A stretch of DNA of 64,000 bases from Paramecium octaurelia. Its lineage: Eukaryota; Ciliophora; Oligohymenophorea; Peniculida; Parameciidae. The stretch spans positions 558,001 through 622,000 of the forward strand of contig CAJJDP010000010.1 in NCBI GenBank assembly GCA_905182995.1. The letters run 5' to 3'. Positions 13,485 through 25,187 of this stretch are shown one piece after another. The position numbers were made by a program, and so were the translations under genes. The notes under the pieces are model-generated. The model searched no databases, was not told the origin of the DNA, and was given only the letters and a program-made list of their open reading frames with translations. Positions within the stretch are counted from its first letter, which is position 1. Every line of letters begins with the position of its first letter.

Positions 13485-14190
13485 TCAATGCTCTCGCTGC
13501 TTCAGTTGTATGTAATCATTAAGAATCTTTTTCAGCCATCTCCAGCATTATCTTAAATCAGGTTTCGAGCTTGGGAAGTGATTTATCGGATGACATTGAA
13601 TTACTAGATCAACTATTGAATTAACGAATTTTGGAATTGAAGCATCTTTGATACAGCTTTCTAATTGTGCTATTTCTTGTTATAGACTCTGGTTTTCTTT
13701 GATCAGCAAACTATTTTCAATCAATTAATTTTGAAATTAAACCTCCTTCTCTTTCATTTTTTATTCAAATTCCTTCATTCTCTCTGCTAAATTCTCATAT
13801 TGAAATTGCTTCTATTCTGGCAAACGATTCATCATCACTTTCTAATGAGCTCTCATCTCACTTATTATCTTCTCCTTGAACTCTAATTATTTTGTCAACT
13901 AATCAACTTTCTTTCTCAGCTCATGCACTTCATCTCCACTAAATCTTTCAGCAATCGGACTTACTTGCTGTTGCTTTAAATATTGTGAATAGAATAGCTA
14001 AGTCGAGGAATTATGGGAGATCTAACTCGTTTAACGATTCATTAATTTTTAAGAATTTTAATATTGCACTTAAATAACCTATAGCAATCTTCCATGTTCT
14101 CCAATCCTGAGTATTCTCAACCCAATAAAATATGTTGACATCCCTTCCTGTTTTTTTTACAAGAATCTTATCCAAATCAATATTAGTCAA
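13485..14190 (-). CDS. Unrecognised protein with C-terminal coiled coil; start unresolved
   Basis: The C-terminal part is clear: EVHELRKKVDQLTKQLEFKE, NLAERMKEFEQKMKEKE, then KILNDYIQLKQREH before TGA 13485. Upstream two frames are open. One looks like a folded domain (NIDLDKILVKKTGRDVNIF, WRTWKIAIGYLSAILKFL) but has no ATG before its upstream stop; a 31-nt intron ending GAG would join it to the coiled coil. The other starts at ATG 14042 or further upstream and reads straight through without an intron but looks less protein-like. I prefer the first. Only 16 bases separate its stop from the next gene's start at 13468. Confidence 0.55.
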
Positions 14191-14521
14191 AATGATAAAT
14201 ATATATTTTGTCAGATTCCTTAAAATTGAAATAAGTATAAATTTATTTGTGTAATATCAGTAAATATTTTATTTGAAACTTCTATTCACTCTTTGATCAA
14301 ATATAATGTATAAATCTATAAGTGAAATTTCATTTATTTTGTATTCTCATTTAGAAATTGGAATTGTTCGATTTTTTTCTATTTTGAAAACGACTCATTT
14401 AAATTTTGATATTTGTATAACTACCTCAATCATAAATTCTCACAATATTCATTGAAATAAGAGTAAAATGTCCTATATTAGTGCATGCAAATTAGTATAA
14501 CTGAAAATATATAATTATATT
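14191..14521. other. Intergenic, divergent promoter region
   Basis: About 330 AT-rich bases between two divergently transcribed genes, unusually long for this window. Many short frames, none protein-like. It must hold both promoters, but no defined motif is recognised. Confidence 0.5.
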
Positions 14522-15760
14522 ATGTAATAAAATAATCAATCCTATCTTGTCAAAAAGAATCACTATCTGATTGAAAAATCATATACTTAGAGAGCCAATA
14601 ATGAATTACGACTTTCCAAATCTAATCCATAAATAAATTGCACTAATCGAACTCACACTTTGTTGAATATCAATACTCAAAACGAAGAGAATGATTTGAG
14701 TGTTATCTTGAAATCATCAAATCAAAATAAATTATAAGGTAACAGATTTATCTATTGAAAAAGCCTATAAATATCAAAGTAAAAATCCCTATTTAGTGAA
14801 ATTAGAAAAAATTTAAGATCTTGTATTTTAGAAAAAACTTCAGAATGTTTGCAAATATAATAAAAGTAGTAAACTTCACAACGTAGCTTTGCCTGTTCCT
14901 AAAGGCACTTGCTCGATTATGCTCAATAAAAATAAAAATAAAAACAATGCTTTTAACATTTCAACATTAAATAAGAAATTAGACCCTAAAGTAAAATATA
15001 AAATGAAATGGAAAACTATCTAATGGCTCATTTAATTTCGAAAAGATGCTATCAACTAATTGTTTAAAAACTATTAATACATAGTGAAATTTGCAAAATT
15101 AAAACATAAAGGTTTGACTAAATAAGATTTTCATGAATTGATGGTCGCAGTAGGATTAGGAACTGATATAAATTTATTAGAAAAACTATTCTATGTATTT
15201 GACGAAGATTCAAATGGAACTGTTGATTATAAAGAACTTATTATAGGTCTCGAGATCTTTAAGGAGGACTCAATAGAAGAAAAAATAAAGGGTAAGATTC
15301 TCAAATTATCTAGTATTTTTTGATATTTGTGATGCAGATGGAAATGGAAGTATATCAGAAAAAGAACTATACGATGTATTAAAAACTAACATCGTAGCAT
15401 TTCATGATAGAATTAAATTGAAGAAAACCATCCACTAAATCTTCATTGAATGTGATTAAAATGGAGATGGAGTTTTGGACAAAGAAGAAATATTGGAAGC
15501 ATCAAAAACAAATGTTACTCTGAGGTAGTTACTCTAATAGAGCATCAATGATGTAAAGTAAATTGATAAGATGATTGAAAATGATTTGAAAGAACCATTT
15601 AATGAATGGGTTCCCGCATCGGCCAACTTTATCAATTATAAGGAAGGAATTTTCTATCCTTACAATGATAAAATTATATAGGCCTTTAAGGAAATAGAAG
15701 AAGTACTTATTTCATCTAGTCTAGATTAAAACCATTAATTCGAATTTTTCAATATTTTGA
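14522..15760 (+). CDS. EF-hand calcium-binding protein (calaxin/CNB-like arrangement), 389 residues
   Basis: Introns at 14739-14763 (AAG), 15292-15313 (TAG) and 15703-15724 (TAG) give an exact 390-codon frame from ATG 14522 (MQQNNQSYLVKKNHYLIE). The N-terminal 180 residues are basic and disordered. Three EF-hands follow: DEDSNGTVDYKE, DADGNGSISEKE and DQNGDGVLDKEE, each with acidic residues at loop positions 1, 3, 5 and 12, so calcium binding is likely. The spacing and the linker GLEIFKEDSIEEKIK resemble calcineurin-B/NCS proteins and calaxin (EFCAB1), a dynein-arm calcium sensor. The calaxin link is inference only. Confidence 0.85.
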
Positions 15761-15845
15761 TAATAACCTTGATTTCACGATCTAAACTAATTACAACTAT
15801 GAACAATAATATAATATTATGATGATTTAATATTAATATTAATAT

Positions 15846-17693
15846 TCATTCTTCACCTGCACGATTTGATAATTTAGATTTGCTCATATCTGTTACGATT
15901 CTGTGTGAATTGATTGAATGTTTCTTCTTTTTTTCTTTTTCTATTTCTAATAGTTGCTATTGTCTTTTCTCCTCAGCTTCCTTTCTCAATTATTCACTCA
16001 TTTTGATTAAGTGCTCTTTTTCCATTTAAATTTGTTAACTTTTCAATAGGTCTAATTTAATTCTCTGTTCCAGTTACTCCTTTCTAAGTTCATCCAATTA
16101 TTCACGTCTTTGCAAATTATCTTGTTTATCCAATTCTTTGATAAAGGCTTAAGCTAGTTTTCTAGTTAATTCCTCCTATTTCTCTTTTTCAATTCTTTCA
16201 CACTTAAATTTGGCTTAATCCAACTTTTTAAGTAGTTCCTTCTTATGTTATTCTGCTTATTATTCATTTCTAATTAAAACTTCTTAAATCTTTCTATCTT
16301 TCTCTTAGAATTGCTTCTATTTCTCCAATTAATATAGTTTTTATTCCTCCTCCAACTTTCTCTTTTTTAATTGTAATTCCTATTGTTTTTTTTCATAATC
16401 TATAACTTTCTTTCTCATTTGTTCCTCATTTTATTTAATAACCTTATTAATTTCTTCTTATTTCATTTCCCCTTCTTTTTCTTTCTATTTTTTTTTTTCT
16501 TAAAGTTGATTTTCAAAAAATAGTCTTTGTTATTCAACATGTTTTTGTTTTTCCTCAAAATCTATTCTCTTTTTATTTAATTACTCTTCATTTAATTTTC
16601 TAACCTATTCTAATTTAGCTTCTTATTCTAATCTCTCTTGCTCTGCTTTCTCTATTCTTTTTAATCTTTCATCTTCAAATTTTTATGATCTTCTTAAGTC
16701 TTTCTCTTAAAGTTCCTTTAATCTAATATCTTATATTTCTTATTAACGATTTAAAAATTATTCTCTATCTTACTAAATCTTTTTTTATTTTTCAATTCTT
16801 TACTCCTCCTTAAATTTATTTTCTTCTTTTCTCTTTCTCTCTAATTCTTCTTCTCTTTATTTCCTTTTTTAATCTTTTATTTTATATTATTCCTCTCTCT
16901 CTAATTAAATTCTCTTTTCATCTTCTTCCTTCTTTCTTCTTTCTTCTTCTAGTTGTAATCTCTTTTTTTCTGCCTGCTCTTTTTACCATTAAATTTTCAA
17001 TTCTCTTTATTTTTCTTTTTCTTGAATTCTTTTTTCTTTCTCTGCATTATTTCTAGCCAATTCCTCCATTTTCTACTCTGAATTAATTATTTTTTCTATC
17101 TCTAATTCTTACCTTTTGCGAATACTGCTTAACAGTTTCTCTCTTTTTTCAGCTAAAGATGAAGTGCTTCTGAAGACACTTGAATTTGACAACTGATTTG
17201 GCCATAATCCTTATGATTCTTCCTAAAGAATTTTTTGTCTCATCTGACGAACAACCTAAATCTTCAGTCGGCGTTTTTCCTCAAAATGATCGAATACCAT
17301 TGATATAACATCCTCGTTTGCCAATTAGCCTTTAGAAAATCAATGTTCATTACCTGATGGATCTTTTTATTTTAGCATATGTCTAATCAGGTCTTTCCCC
17401 TTTTATATTAAATCCTCCTTCTTAAATCCTTCTCTTTTGCATGCTTCCTTCATTCTAGGAGTGAATGAATTGGCATCAATGTCTTCCTCATCAAATTCCT
17501 CCTCTCTTTCCGGATTATCTTCTTATTGCTATCTATTATTTTGCTATTCTCTATTTTATTTTGAGGGGAAATTTTCTTATTGTTTTGGGTTTGAATTTTA
17601 CTATTCAGCATTTTTTTCATTCTCTTATTATTCATTCTATTAATGTTCCTCTTCGGTTTCATTCTGATTATTTCCTTCTTAATTATTTTCCAT
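15846..17693 (-). CDS. Highly charged long coiled-coil protein, 607 residues
   Basis: ATG 17693 (MENNQEGNNQNETEEE) to TGA 15846 with one 24-nt intron at 17330-17353 (AAG). The first 110 residues are acidic and Gln-rich. A short conserved-looking segment (EKRRLKIQVVRQMRQKIL; LAEKREKLLSSIRKRQELE) follows. Then come about 400 residues of continuous E/K/R/Q-rich single helix (trichohyalin/MNS1-like composition). The basic tail ends ATDMSKSKLSNRAGEE-like. Such proteins are commonly axonemal or basal-body rods in ciliates; no orthologue is claimed. Forward-strand frames over 17437-17743 are antisense shadows. Confidence 0.85.
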
Positions 17694-17932
17694 TTGCAAT
17701 AATTATTTTAATATTAATATTCCGTTTAACAAAAATCAAGTAGATGTTTAATTTCCATCCCGATTAGATGGAAGTAGTCTTCATTATTAGAATATATGTT
17801 TAGTTAATTATAGAATAAAAAGGAGTATTGAATAGGGATGCACAGCATACACTGAATCAATTGAAGATATACACATTCATTCATATACATATGTTAATAA
17901 AATTAATTTTATTCTTAATATAATATAAATAA

Positions 17933-18501
17933 ATGAATTAAAATTAAAACTTTTAAAGCAATTTGAACCTCTTTCCAGAAATCGGAACACACGGTGCTAG
18001 AGGAAAGGTAAGGATTATTAAATAAAATAGTAATATGGTGGAAACAACATTACAATGAGAGGGACTGAAATTTTTGAAGGACTAACCACTGGAAGACCTT
18101 CTAAAAATATTATATAAGCTCATTTCAAAGTGTTAAGATTTTACAGGAAAGTGTGTCGATTGATTCCTTTCTTATTAAGAATTCATGATATGGAAGTCAC
18201 CTGCAATTCTTAATAAGCCATGCTTAATGTTGCCAATGTAATCAGAAAGAGAGCATACTTAAGAGATCCTGATGCTGTTGACAGATGGGTAATAAACACT
18301 TTCATATTATAGGTGTATCGTGGGTATGAATTACTCTATTAAGCTGAATGGCATATGTTGAATAGAGATCATTTATTCCAATATTTTGCTAATCAAAACA
18401 GATCTGATGCAGGATATTCTTATTTAGAAAACTAAAAGCTTAAAGGAAAGAGCGAATTCTTAAAAGATTTCTATATTGGAAACAAAACATATGAATATTG
18501 A
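17933..18501 (+). CDS. NDUFA6: Mitochondrial complex I LYR subunit NDUFA6 (B14)
   Basis: Accessory subunit of respiratory complex I that binds acyl carrier protein through an LYR-type motif. Introns 18008-18030 and 18289-18312 (both TAG) give 173 residues. Matching segments are VLRFYRKVCRLIPFLLRIHD (LYR-like FYR), ANVIRKRAYLRDPDAVDRW, VYRGYELLYQAEW and the C-terminal FLKDFYIGNK, corresponding to FLSKFYVG in the human protein. The N-terminus has about 35 extra residues (IGTHGARGK). The family is inferred from this remembered alignment, not a search. Confidence 0.82.
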
Positions 18502-18606
18502 AAGCATATTCAGCTAAAACAATAATAGCAAAATTATACAAAACAAAATTATATAATTTTTTTTATTTTTTTTATTTCTTACTCATAATGTATCATGCAT
18601 TAGCCT

Positions 18607-19053
18607 ATGATTCTCCTTTTAAGGTTTAATTCAATTGTTCCATGTTCAAAAAACCTGACTCAGATCCATTCTGTTATTGTTATTGTCCAGAACCTTAACT
18701 ATATTGTTTTTCTTATCTCAGTTTATCAAGATTCAGTCTATGAGTATTTCCTGGAGTGTATTAAGGACTAGATTTCCTACTTCCTTAAGTAGGTTTTTGC
18801 TAAGAGAGTCTTATGGGCTTCTCTGGACTCCAATCCTAAAGTCCTTAAGATTAAGGCTTTGATCTATATTAGGTAAGCTTTTGGTTCTAAAAATCATCCA
18901 ATTTATATCTTATTTAGATTTTTTGATTACCTAATATTTTATAGTCTTTTGGATATATTAGTAGATTCAGGTTCTAATTACTAAGGTTCTCTTTGTTATT
19001 ACTAATTTTTGAAGTATTTTCTAAAATTTGGGAAACCAGAGAGACCTCTTTGA
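18607..19053 (+). CDS. Doubtful ORF, 148 residues, overlapping the antisense gene
   Basis: Open from ATG 18607 (MILLLRFNSIVPCSKNLTQI) through YFLECIKDQISYFLKQVFAK to TGA 19053. It overlaps the 3' end of the convergent gene by 160 bases, which real neighbours here do not do. A second frame from ATG 18578 has a Cys-rich stretch (FCYCYCPEPQLYC) but no clean splice joins it. The gap between 18501 and 18894 probably contains one small gene, whose structure I cannot fix. Confidence 0.3.
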
Positions 19054-20092
19054 TCACTTGAATATGATGGTCGATCATAATCTCGAGTATACCTAGGTTC
19101 TTATCTTAATGATTATTCTCTCTCATTTTGAAATAGATCTGAAATATATGATTATAAATCTCCTCTCATTCTATTGGATTTGTGAGATCTTCTTTCACTT
19201 TCCCTCTCTTCATTTGGACTACTCTTCAATTGCTACGATTATGTAACTGGTGGATTCTTTAGGAACTGTTATCCTTTGGTAGGCGATATTTAGACTTAGG
19301 ACTCATATATAAAGGATTATTTATTTTAATTTGCTGCAGACAATCTACTAGTTTGTAATTGGGAACTGGATACATTTAAATTGATTTTGCTTTTTTATAA
19401 GGCATTAGTGGAACCGTCTAAATAACTTACTTATTTCTTCTTATTTGAGATTTGGCTGTTTTCAGATCCTTCAGCACTTTATTTTTATTACAATTTGCTT
19501 ATCTATAATTCAGGTGCCTTTATTTCAGATTTCTTTAGTAAGATCTTATTGAAACATTCGGATTCATTTTAGATTACATCTGTTTTCTCTTTTTATTACT
19601 GTTGAGTTCCTTATACTAAAGTATCCAATTTTTCTTAGAGTTATTCTAAATTATCACAATTTTAGATAATGTTCAATATTTTTTTGTTCTTTTATGCTTC
19701 TAATTATTTAATTCCATCTTTATCTTTTTGTTCCAAAATACTCAATAATTCTAGTTTCTCCTCAATCATTTATAACTTATGTTCATTTTATTTTGCCTAA
19801 TATTCCCATTGTTCCCAACATTTGACGAAATTATCCTCATTAAGGGTTGTATCTTTAAATACATTTGTTCTAAAAGATAAGTGTAAATTTACAAGTCTAA
19901 GCCTTTGGAATACTCTGCAAAATCTTCGATTGATAATGTTTCTTTTCCTTCTTTTTTTAAAGCCTTGAAGGCTTCAGAAGGATTCTTAAATTTAGAGGAT
20001 AAATTCTTTTTTAAAGAACACCAAATTTTAAGTGTTGCCTAACTGGTTTCTATTTCCTCCTTTTATTTAATAAGCTGCTCTATTTCGGACAT
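18894..20092 (-). CDS. Coiled-coil protein with disordered C-terminus, 391 residues
   Basis: ATG 20092 (MSEIEQLIKQKEEIETSQ), one intron 19870-19892 (TAG), TGA at 18894; exact 392-codon frame. The first 75 residues (FKNPSEAFKALKKEGKETLS, IEDFAEYSKGLDL) look like a small helical EF-hand-type fold without obvious calcium ligands. The centre is coiled coil (MIEEKLELLSILEQKDKDG; NLEQLQEKLDTLVQG). The last 150 residues are Ser/Asn/Gln-rich and arginine-containing (QRGLSGFPNFRKYFKN). No family recognised. Confidence 0.8.
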
Positions 20093-20157
20093 AAAATTTA
20101 TTGTAAAATATTTGTATTTATTTGTGAATTGTATTATATAATATATTTTATTAAAGA

Positions 20158-21103
20158 ATGTTAGACTATGTATTCAAAAACCATACAAATACAATTTACG
20201 ACGCTTAATAAGTGTAGTAAATTATAGATCAGATGATGGAAATATCAAATACGAATTAGTTAGTAAATCCCTAGATTGTTGTGACTCCTTAGAAATTCTT
20301 TAAAGTATTTTATAAATGATATTTTGATAACCTCTTGGCTGTCTATAGTTGATAAGAAACCTCCAGTCAATATTTGTTTTTTATTCTCTCAAGATGGCAT
20401 AAAAAGCTTCCTTACTAAACCTTCAAATTAATGGAAATTTATTCCAAAATATGAAAGTAAAATGTAAAATAAGTATATCAGATTAAAATGAACCAGACTT
20501 GACTTATCTGTATAATAAGAATAGTAAACTCATTGATATTGTGCATAAGTTACAAGTTGAATTTAGACTAAATTACCCATACGTCTAAAATACTGTTGCA
20601 AAGGATCCTTCAAAAATAGAATTAGAAAAAAAAATAATAAAGTACACTGATAAAGTATTAATGATATAAATCAATCTTAGATGGAAAAAGACTGGAAAGG
20701 TGTTAAAGATTTAGGAGACGAATTATTGAAAGAATATATATCAGTTTAAGATTAAAGAGTTAAACTCAAACAACTTAAGAACTATATAGCAGAGTTGAAT
20801 GATAAATTAGCAGACGAAATTTAATGCATGAGTTAGTTTTAAGCCGATTATTCATAAGAAGAAGTTAATGAAGATAACATCCTTAAAATATTAGTTTTAG
20901 ATTAAGCAGAAGATTAAATTTGCAACTTATAAGCAAGCATCTATGGGATACGTGACACATATAAATATACATAAAATCGAATGAAAACCAGTAGCAATGT
21001 AACTTTAGAGTGGGTTTGTTCAATCGTAAAGTAGTTGGCTGAATAGGAGTTTAATGATATACAATTATTAAAAAAGTGCAACAGATGCTTATACAATTAA
21101 TGA
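20158..21103 (+). CDS. ESCRT-I TSG101/VPS23-like protein (5' exons uncertain)
   Basis: Cargo-sorting subunit of ESCRT-I on endosomes, inferred from its C-terminal half. That half has a coiled coil (LKQLKNYIAELNDKLADEI), then DNILKILVLDQAEDQICNL and VTLEWVCSIVKQLAEQEF. This fits the TSG101 coiled coil plus steadiness box. The intron at 20655-20680 (TAG) is clear. From ATG 20394 (MAQKASLLNLQINGNLFQNM) the frame is an exact 228 codons. An upstream ATG at 20158 opens MLDYVFKNHTNTIYDAQ, but joining it needs a 44-nt intron, unusually long here. A UEV ubiquitin-binding domain is not obvious. Confidence 0.6.
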
Positions 21104-21355
21104 ATTATGAAATCATAATTAATAATAAATAATCATCTCTACCATAATCAAATCAATAATAATTCTTCTCTATTTTCTAACAAATCAATAGTATTCCAAA
21201 TAATTTGCAAGATTATTACATCATTTTTACATTAATGAACCATATATGCATCATTCAACTCTTCAAGTAGATTAGAGTGGCAAGTAATTATGTACCCATT
21301 CATATTTTATAATTTATGTTTAAACTACAATTGAGAATATTATAATATTATAATT

Positions 21356-22285
21356 ATGTTTTCAAAAAGTGATCGAGTTTGTTTCTAACCTACTTATAAT
21401 CCTCCTGTTGGCTATTACGAAGTCAACCAATAACATTAGGCTAAAGGGGCTGATTTTTCAAAATCTGTATCTAGAAATCTAGAGAGTAGACAAAGTGTGA
21501 GCCCTTAGAACTATAATAACAATCTACCAAAGGTTTCATTAGCCAGTCCTTAATTATCTGCTTATGCTAAACCAGGTGAAAGATTGAAGGTTGAATAGAA
21601 ATATAAGAAACCAAAAGAGAGAAGCTACAGTTACTCTTAAAATCCAGACATATCAATTAACAACTTCGATCGGTTGCCCATCAAATAAAAAGGAAAGCGA
21701 CTTAAGATCGTTTATCAAAAACATACTACAGACGTGGAAAATTCAACAGAAGAACCTAACTAATTATAAGTTTAGGGGTATTACAATTCTAGAGCCCAAA
21801 CCCCTTTTACGGGATAGTCTAAAAGAAGAAAACCTAAAAGTATGGCTACTCATTATTATTATTGAGCACATAGGAATATATTTTCTTTATTTCCTTCTGA
21901 CAGTTTGGAATTAGCTTAACAAAGAGAAAAATTGAAAGATAAACCAATACCTCCTCCTGGGGCGTATTACAACGAATTTAATGATTCCTCTATAAAGATT
22001 GAAAAAATACCTTGGAGATTTTAATGTTTCTCTTCGACAGTTAGGAGATTTAGTTAATAACAATAAGATACAGGTCCTAGTGTAGGTGCTTATGAACTCA
22101 AAACAAAATCAAAACCCATAGGAGTTATATAACTGGATAAATATAGTAAAAGAAAAGATAAATACCTTAATTTTCCTGGTGTAGGTACATATGACATTGA
22201 ATAACCATTTACATAATCAAAACCTAAACAAAAATAATAATAAGATTTTCCATGTCCATTTGGATCAAGTGGTAAGAGATTTTGA
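21356..22285 (+). CDS. Sperm-tail PG-rich (STPG) repeat protein, 300 residues
   Basis: STPG/ODF3-type repeats are found in proteins of the axoneme and other stable microtubules. Repeat cores seen in order are PPVGYYEV near the N-terminus, QGYYNSRAQTPF, PPPGAYYN, GPSVGAYEL and PGVGTYDI, ending with FPCPFGSSGKRF, the usual form of the repeat's second half. A 27-nt intron at 21840-21866 ending GAG removes an in-frame TGA and keeps the frame (exact 301 codons). Without it the repeats are split by the stop. Between repeats the sequence is basic and disordered. Confidence 0.85.
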
Positions 22286-22313
22286 ATTAGAATATTATTA
22301 TTATATTTATTAA

Positions 22314-23878
22314 ATGTCTAAATCATCATAAATTCCTCCAGAAGTAAAAGCATATATTGATCAATACAAAATGGAGGATGTTATTAAAGATGCAGTGAAT
22401 ACAATCCTTTCTTAAAAGCCAGCTGATCCATATACAACATTTTCACAATATTTTGGAAAAGTAACTGATTATAATAAACACAGTTATCAACCCCTGTTAT
22501 TGAATTAGAAGATATTTCAGGTTTAGAAATGTTAAATAATGAGCTTAAGACAAGCATTCAATTGATTTTCACTGTCTAATTCAAGAATCAAAAATTATAA
22601 TATAAATCTCCATTATAGTTTTCATAATCTTATCCAGAATAAGAAATATTTTAGTAATATATAGTGTTAATTTAAGTGATGATGAATAAAAAAATATGAA
22701 ATAAGCAATCTAAGAGATAGAAAAGGTTTCTCATTAATTAAAAGGAATGAAATCAAAGGAATAAAAGGAAGTTGATGAGATATTAATTAAATATCTTAGT
22801 GAACATCCAGTATAAAATCTAATCTATTGTAGAATCGTATTAACGTTATTCAATAAATTTCATTTAGTTTACTTCCCTTACATGCTCACTTTATGAATTA
22901 AAGATTATCCTAATTGCTTCGTTAGTAATTTAATACTTAAGAAATTAAAACTCCTAAGCTCTTTGTGAATTTGCTTTAGGGTAGCAAAGTAGTTGCTTCT
23001 AAGTGCAAAATCTATAAGTTTTTATTAATATGTGAAGGAGAAGGGGCACTGTAAAAAATTTAGAATGTTGTTAATAATGTCAAAAAAACTATTATTTCAG
23101 GCAAGAAAGGAGAAGCAGGTCTTCAATTCTATTAAGATGGTACTTTTATATGTCCCGGAGATACCATTCCAGATAATTTAAAGATAATTGAATAAGCAAT
23201 AGAGGCAGCTTAATTGAAGGATCAGGTTTAACTAGGTTTAGTTTGGTTGGCCGAATTATTTTATGTTCCTGAAGAAAAGAAATATGACTTAGATAATCCA
23301 AAGAAATTATTAGATGCAGATTAATTAATAGATTATTATTTCAAATTGTGTTAAGAAAAACCAATTATAGTATATTTAGAAGATCCTATTCACCACACTG
23401 ATATTGTCGGATGGACAAAAATTACTAATAAATTTAAAGATACTAAAGTTAAATTAGGGAGTAGGAGATTATATTCAAATTTCGATAAAGCAAAGAAGCA
23501 TTGCGAAATATTGAGTCAATAAACCAATCCAGAATTAAGTGAATAATAGATAACCCAGATGAATAATGAAAGAATACATCTTGATTATATGTATAAACCT
23601 CTCTATGAATACAGTACATTTACAGAATTATATAATCATTTAAGCTATTTAATTTCCAAAGTAACTTTATTTATAATATTAGAAATCTTCCTTGCAAATA
23701 ATTATTGGGGATTCTCTAGTTGATACTGAAGACTCATATTTCGTTGATGTTGCTGTAAATATTTGTAATAAATTAGTTTTCACTTCCAAATTCTAATATT
23801 AATATTGGACCTCCCCTTAAATATGAAAAAATTATTAAATACAATAAGTTTCTTAAATTATGCCATGAAAGTGATTGA
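22314..23878 (+). CDS. ENO4: Enolase-like protein ENO4 with N-terminal dimerisation motif, 483 residues
   Basis: ENO4 is an enolase relative of sperm flagella. Five introns (22461-22483, 22654-22676, 22810-22832, 23661-23682, 23755-23776) give an exact 484-codon frame. The N-terminal helix pair DAVNTILSQKPADPYTTFSQ matches the QPADVY segment of ENO4, a Dpy-30/RIIa-like docking fold. Enolase-barrel segments follow: GEAGLQFYQDGTFICPGDTI, PIIVYLEDPIHHTDIVGW (the ED of enolases), DSLVDTEDSYFVDVA and the C-terminal GPPLKYEKIIKYNKFLKL. That last segment corresponds to the R-x-ER-x-x-KYN-x-LL ending of enolases. Several canonical active-site residues appear altered, so glycolytic activity is doubtful. 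Confidence 0.85.
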
Positions 23879-23918
23879 TACATTTTTTTAATAGAAAATA
23901 TAAATAAAAATAAAAAAA

Positions 23919-24698
23919 TCATGATAAAGATCTTAGAGTTTGCATAGTAAAGTATTAGTTTTCCATAATTTTTTTGTGGAACAACTTAAATGTACCAATA
24001 CTACATTTAGCTTATTGTGCAATCACTGTAGATAGGATACCTCCTCGGCTTGCAAAAATGATGTCTCCACTATATTTGACTATTGCAGCTGCAATCACAT
24101 TTTCATGCTCTCCTTGGATTAGATTTTTCTGTTGGATTTTATTAAATACTTGGATACAGTAATTAATAAATCTTTCGTTAAGTCCCAAGTTGGTTGATAT
24201 TGATTTTATAAATGCTTAAACAACCGATTCTAATTTGTAATTGTTGTGTATTTTGAGTAATATTTTTTTAATTAATTTTTCTGAAACTGAAAATTTAGCT
24301 AGAATTTCTCTCTAAGTCAATGGAATGCTTGTTTATTTAATGGCGGCAATCAACCCTGCAATAGCAATGGCGATGGCAGTGTATTTTTTTTATTTGAGTT
24401 CAGATAGTAAATCAGGTTATAAGAGTTGTAATGCAATTTTTAATAGATCTTCCTTTAATCCCAAAAGAAATATTTAGTTTTTCATTTCTTCAACAATTGC
24501 TGATAGTTTTTTGCGATCAACATTTTATTCCTGATTGTCATCTGAGGAAGTGTCAGAATTATTATCTAACATCGTTGAATAGCAATTAGAAACTTCCACT
24601 TACTTCTCATTTGGAAGCATTTCGATAGGGTTAGTTTCAAATTCATTCAAATTAAATTTGGGAACTGGTGGTGCTATGGTTCTCCTTTTAATGTTCAT
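23919..24698 (-). CDS. TFIIB-like cyclin-fold protein, 259 residues
   Basis: Single exon from ATG 24698 (MNIKRRTIAPPVPKFNL). Two cyclin-like helical repeats resemble the TFIIB/BRF core: YTAIAIAIAGLIAAIKQTS with LTQREILAKFSVSEKLIKK, then NLGLNERFINYCIQVFNKI with NVIAAAIVKYSG and FASRGGILSTVIAQQAKCS. In TFIIB these repeats bind TBP and polymerase. No zinc ribbon (CxxC...CxxC) is present at the N-terminus, so it is a divergent paralogue or another cyclin-fold protein. It diverges from the gene at 25188. Confidence 0.65.
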
Positions 24699-25187
24699 TC
24701 TAGAAGTGAGTGTTAAATAAATAATTTAAAGCTTCGAATTTACTCCACTTTATATAAATTAACTCAAACTTAGTCAAATTTATCTCACTCCGTAGTCTTG
24801 GAAATATAAATTTAAGTTTAAATTTCGAGCTTTAAGGGAGAACCAAGAATTTCCAATCAGTTCAATGACAGATGTTTTCTTATATTTATATATATGAAAA
24901 TAAAGAGTCAATTAAAATCTATATTGAATTAAAACCAGTTGATTTCATGCCTTAAGCCTACTTAAAATATAAGAGAGTTTAAATAGAATACAATAGTTCA
25001 CAACGTCATATTTGAGGTTCTATAGAATTTTTAATTATATGTAAATATTGGGATTCTTTTGTAATGATACATTGCATATACTATCAATGAATTAGCTTTC
25101 GTGTAATCATTTATTTTTTTGGCAGTTCAAAAATTGTTTTGAATAATTATTGCATCTAATTATATTAGTTACTAAATTTAATAATAA
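24699..25187. other. Intergenic, divergent promoter region
   Basis: 489 bases, AT-rich, between two divergent genes. No convincing frame or RNA gene is seen on either strand. Confidence 0.5.

Noticed and set aside
17437-17743. Three overlapping ORFs on both strands, including hydrophobic forward frames
   Set aside because: They are shadows of the charged, low-complexity coiled-coil gene on the reverse strand, whose frame is continuous and ends at TGA 15846.
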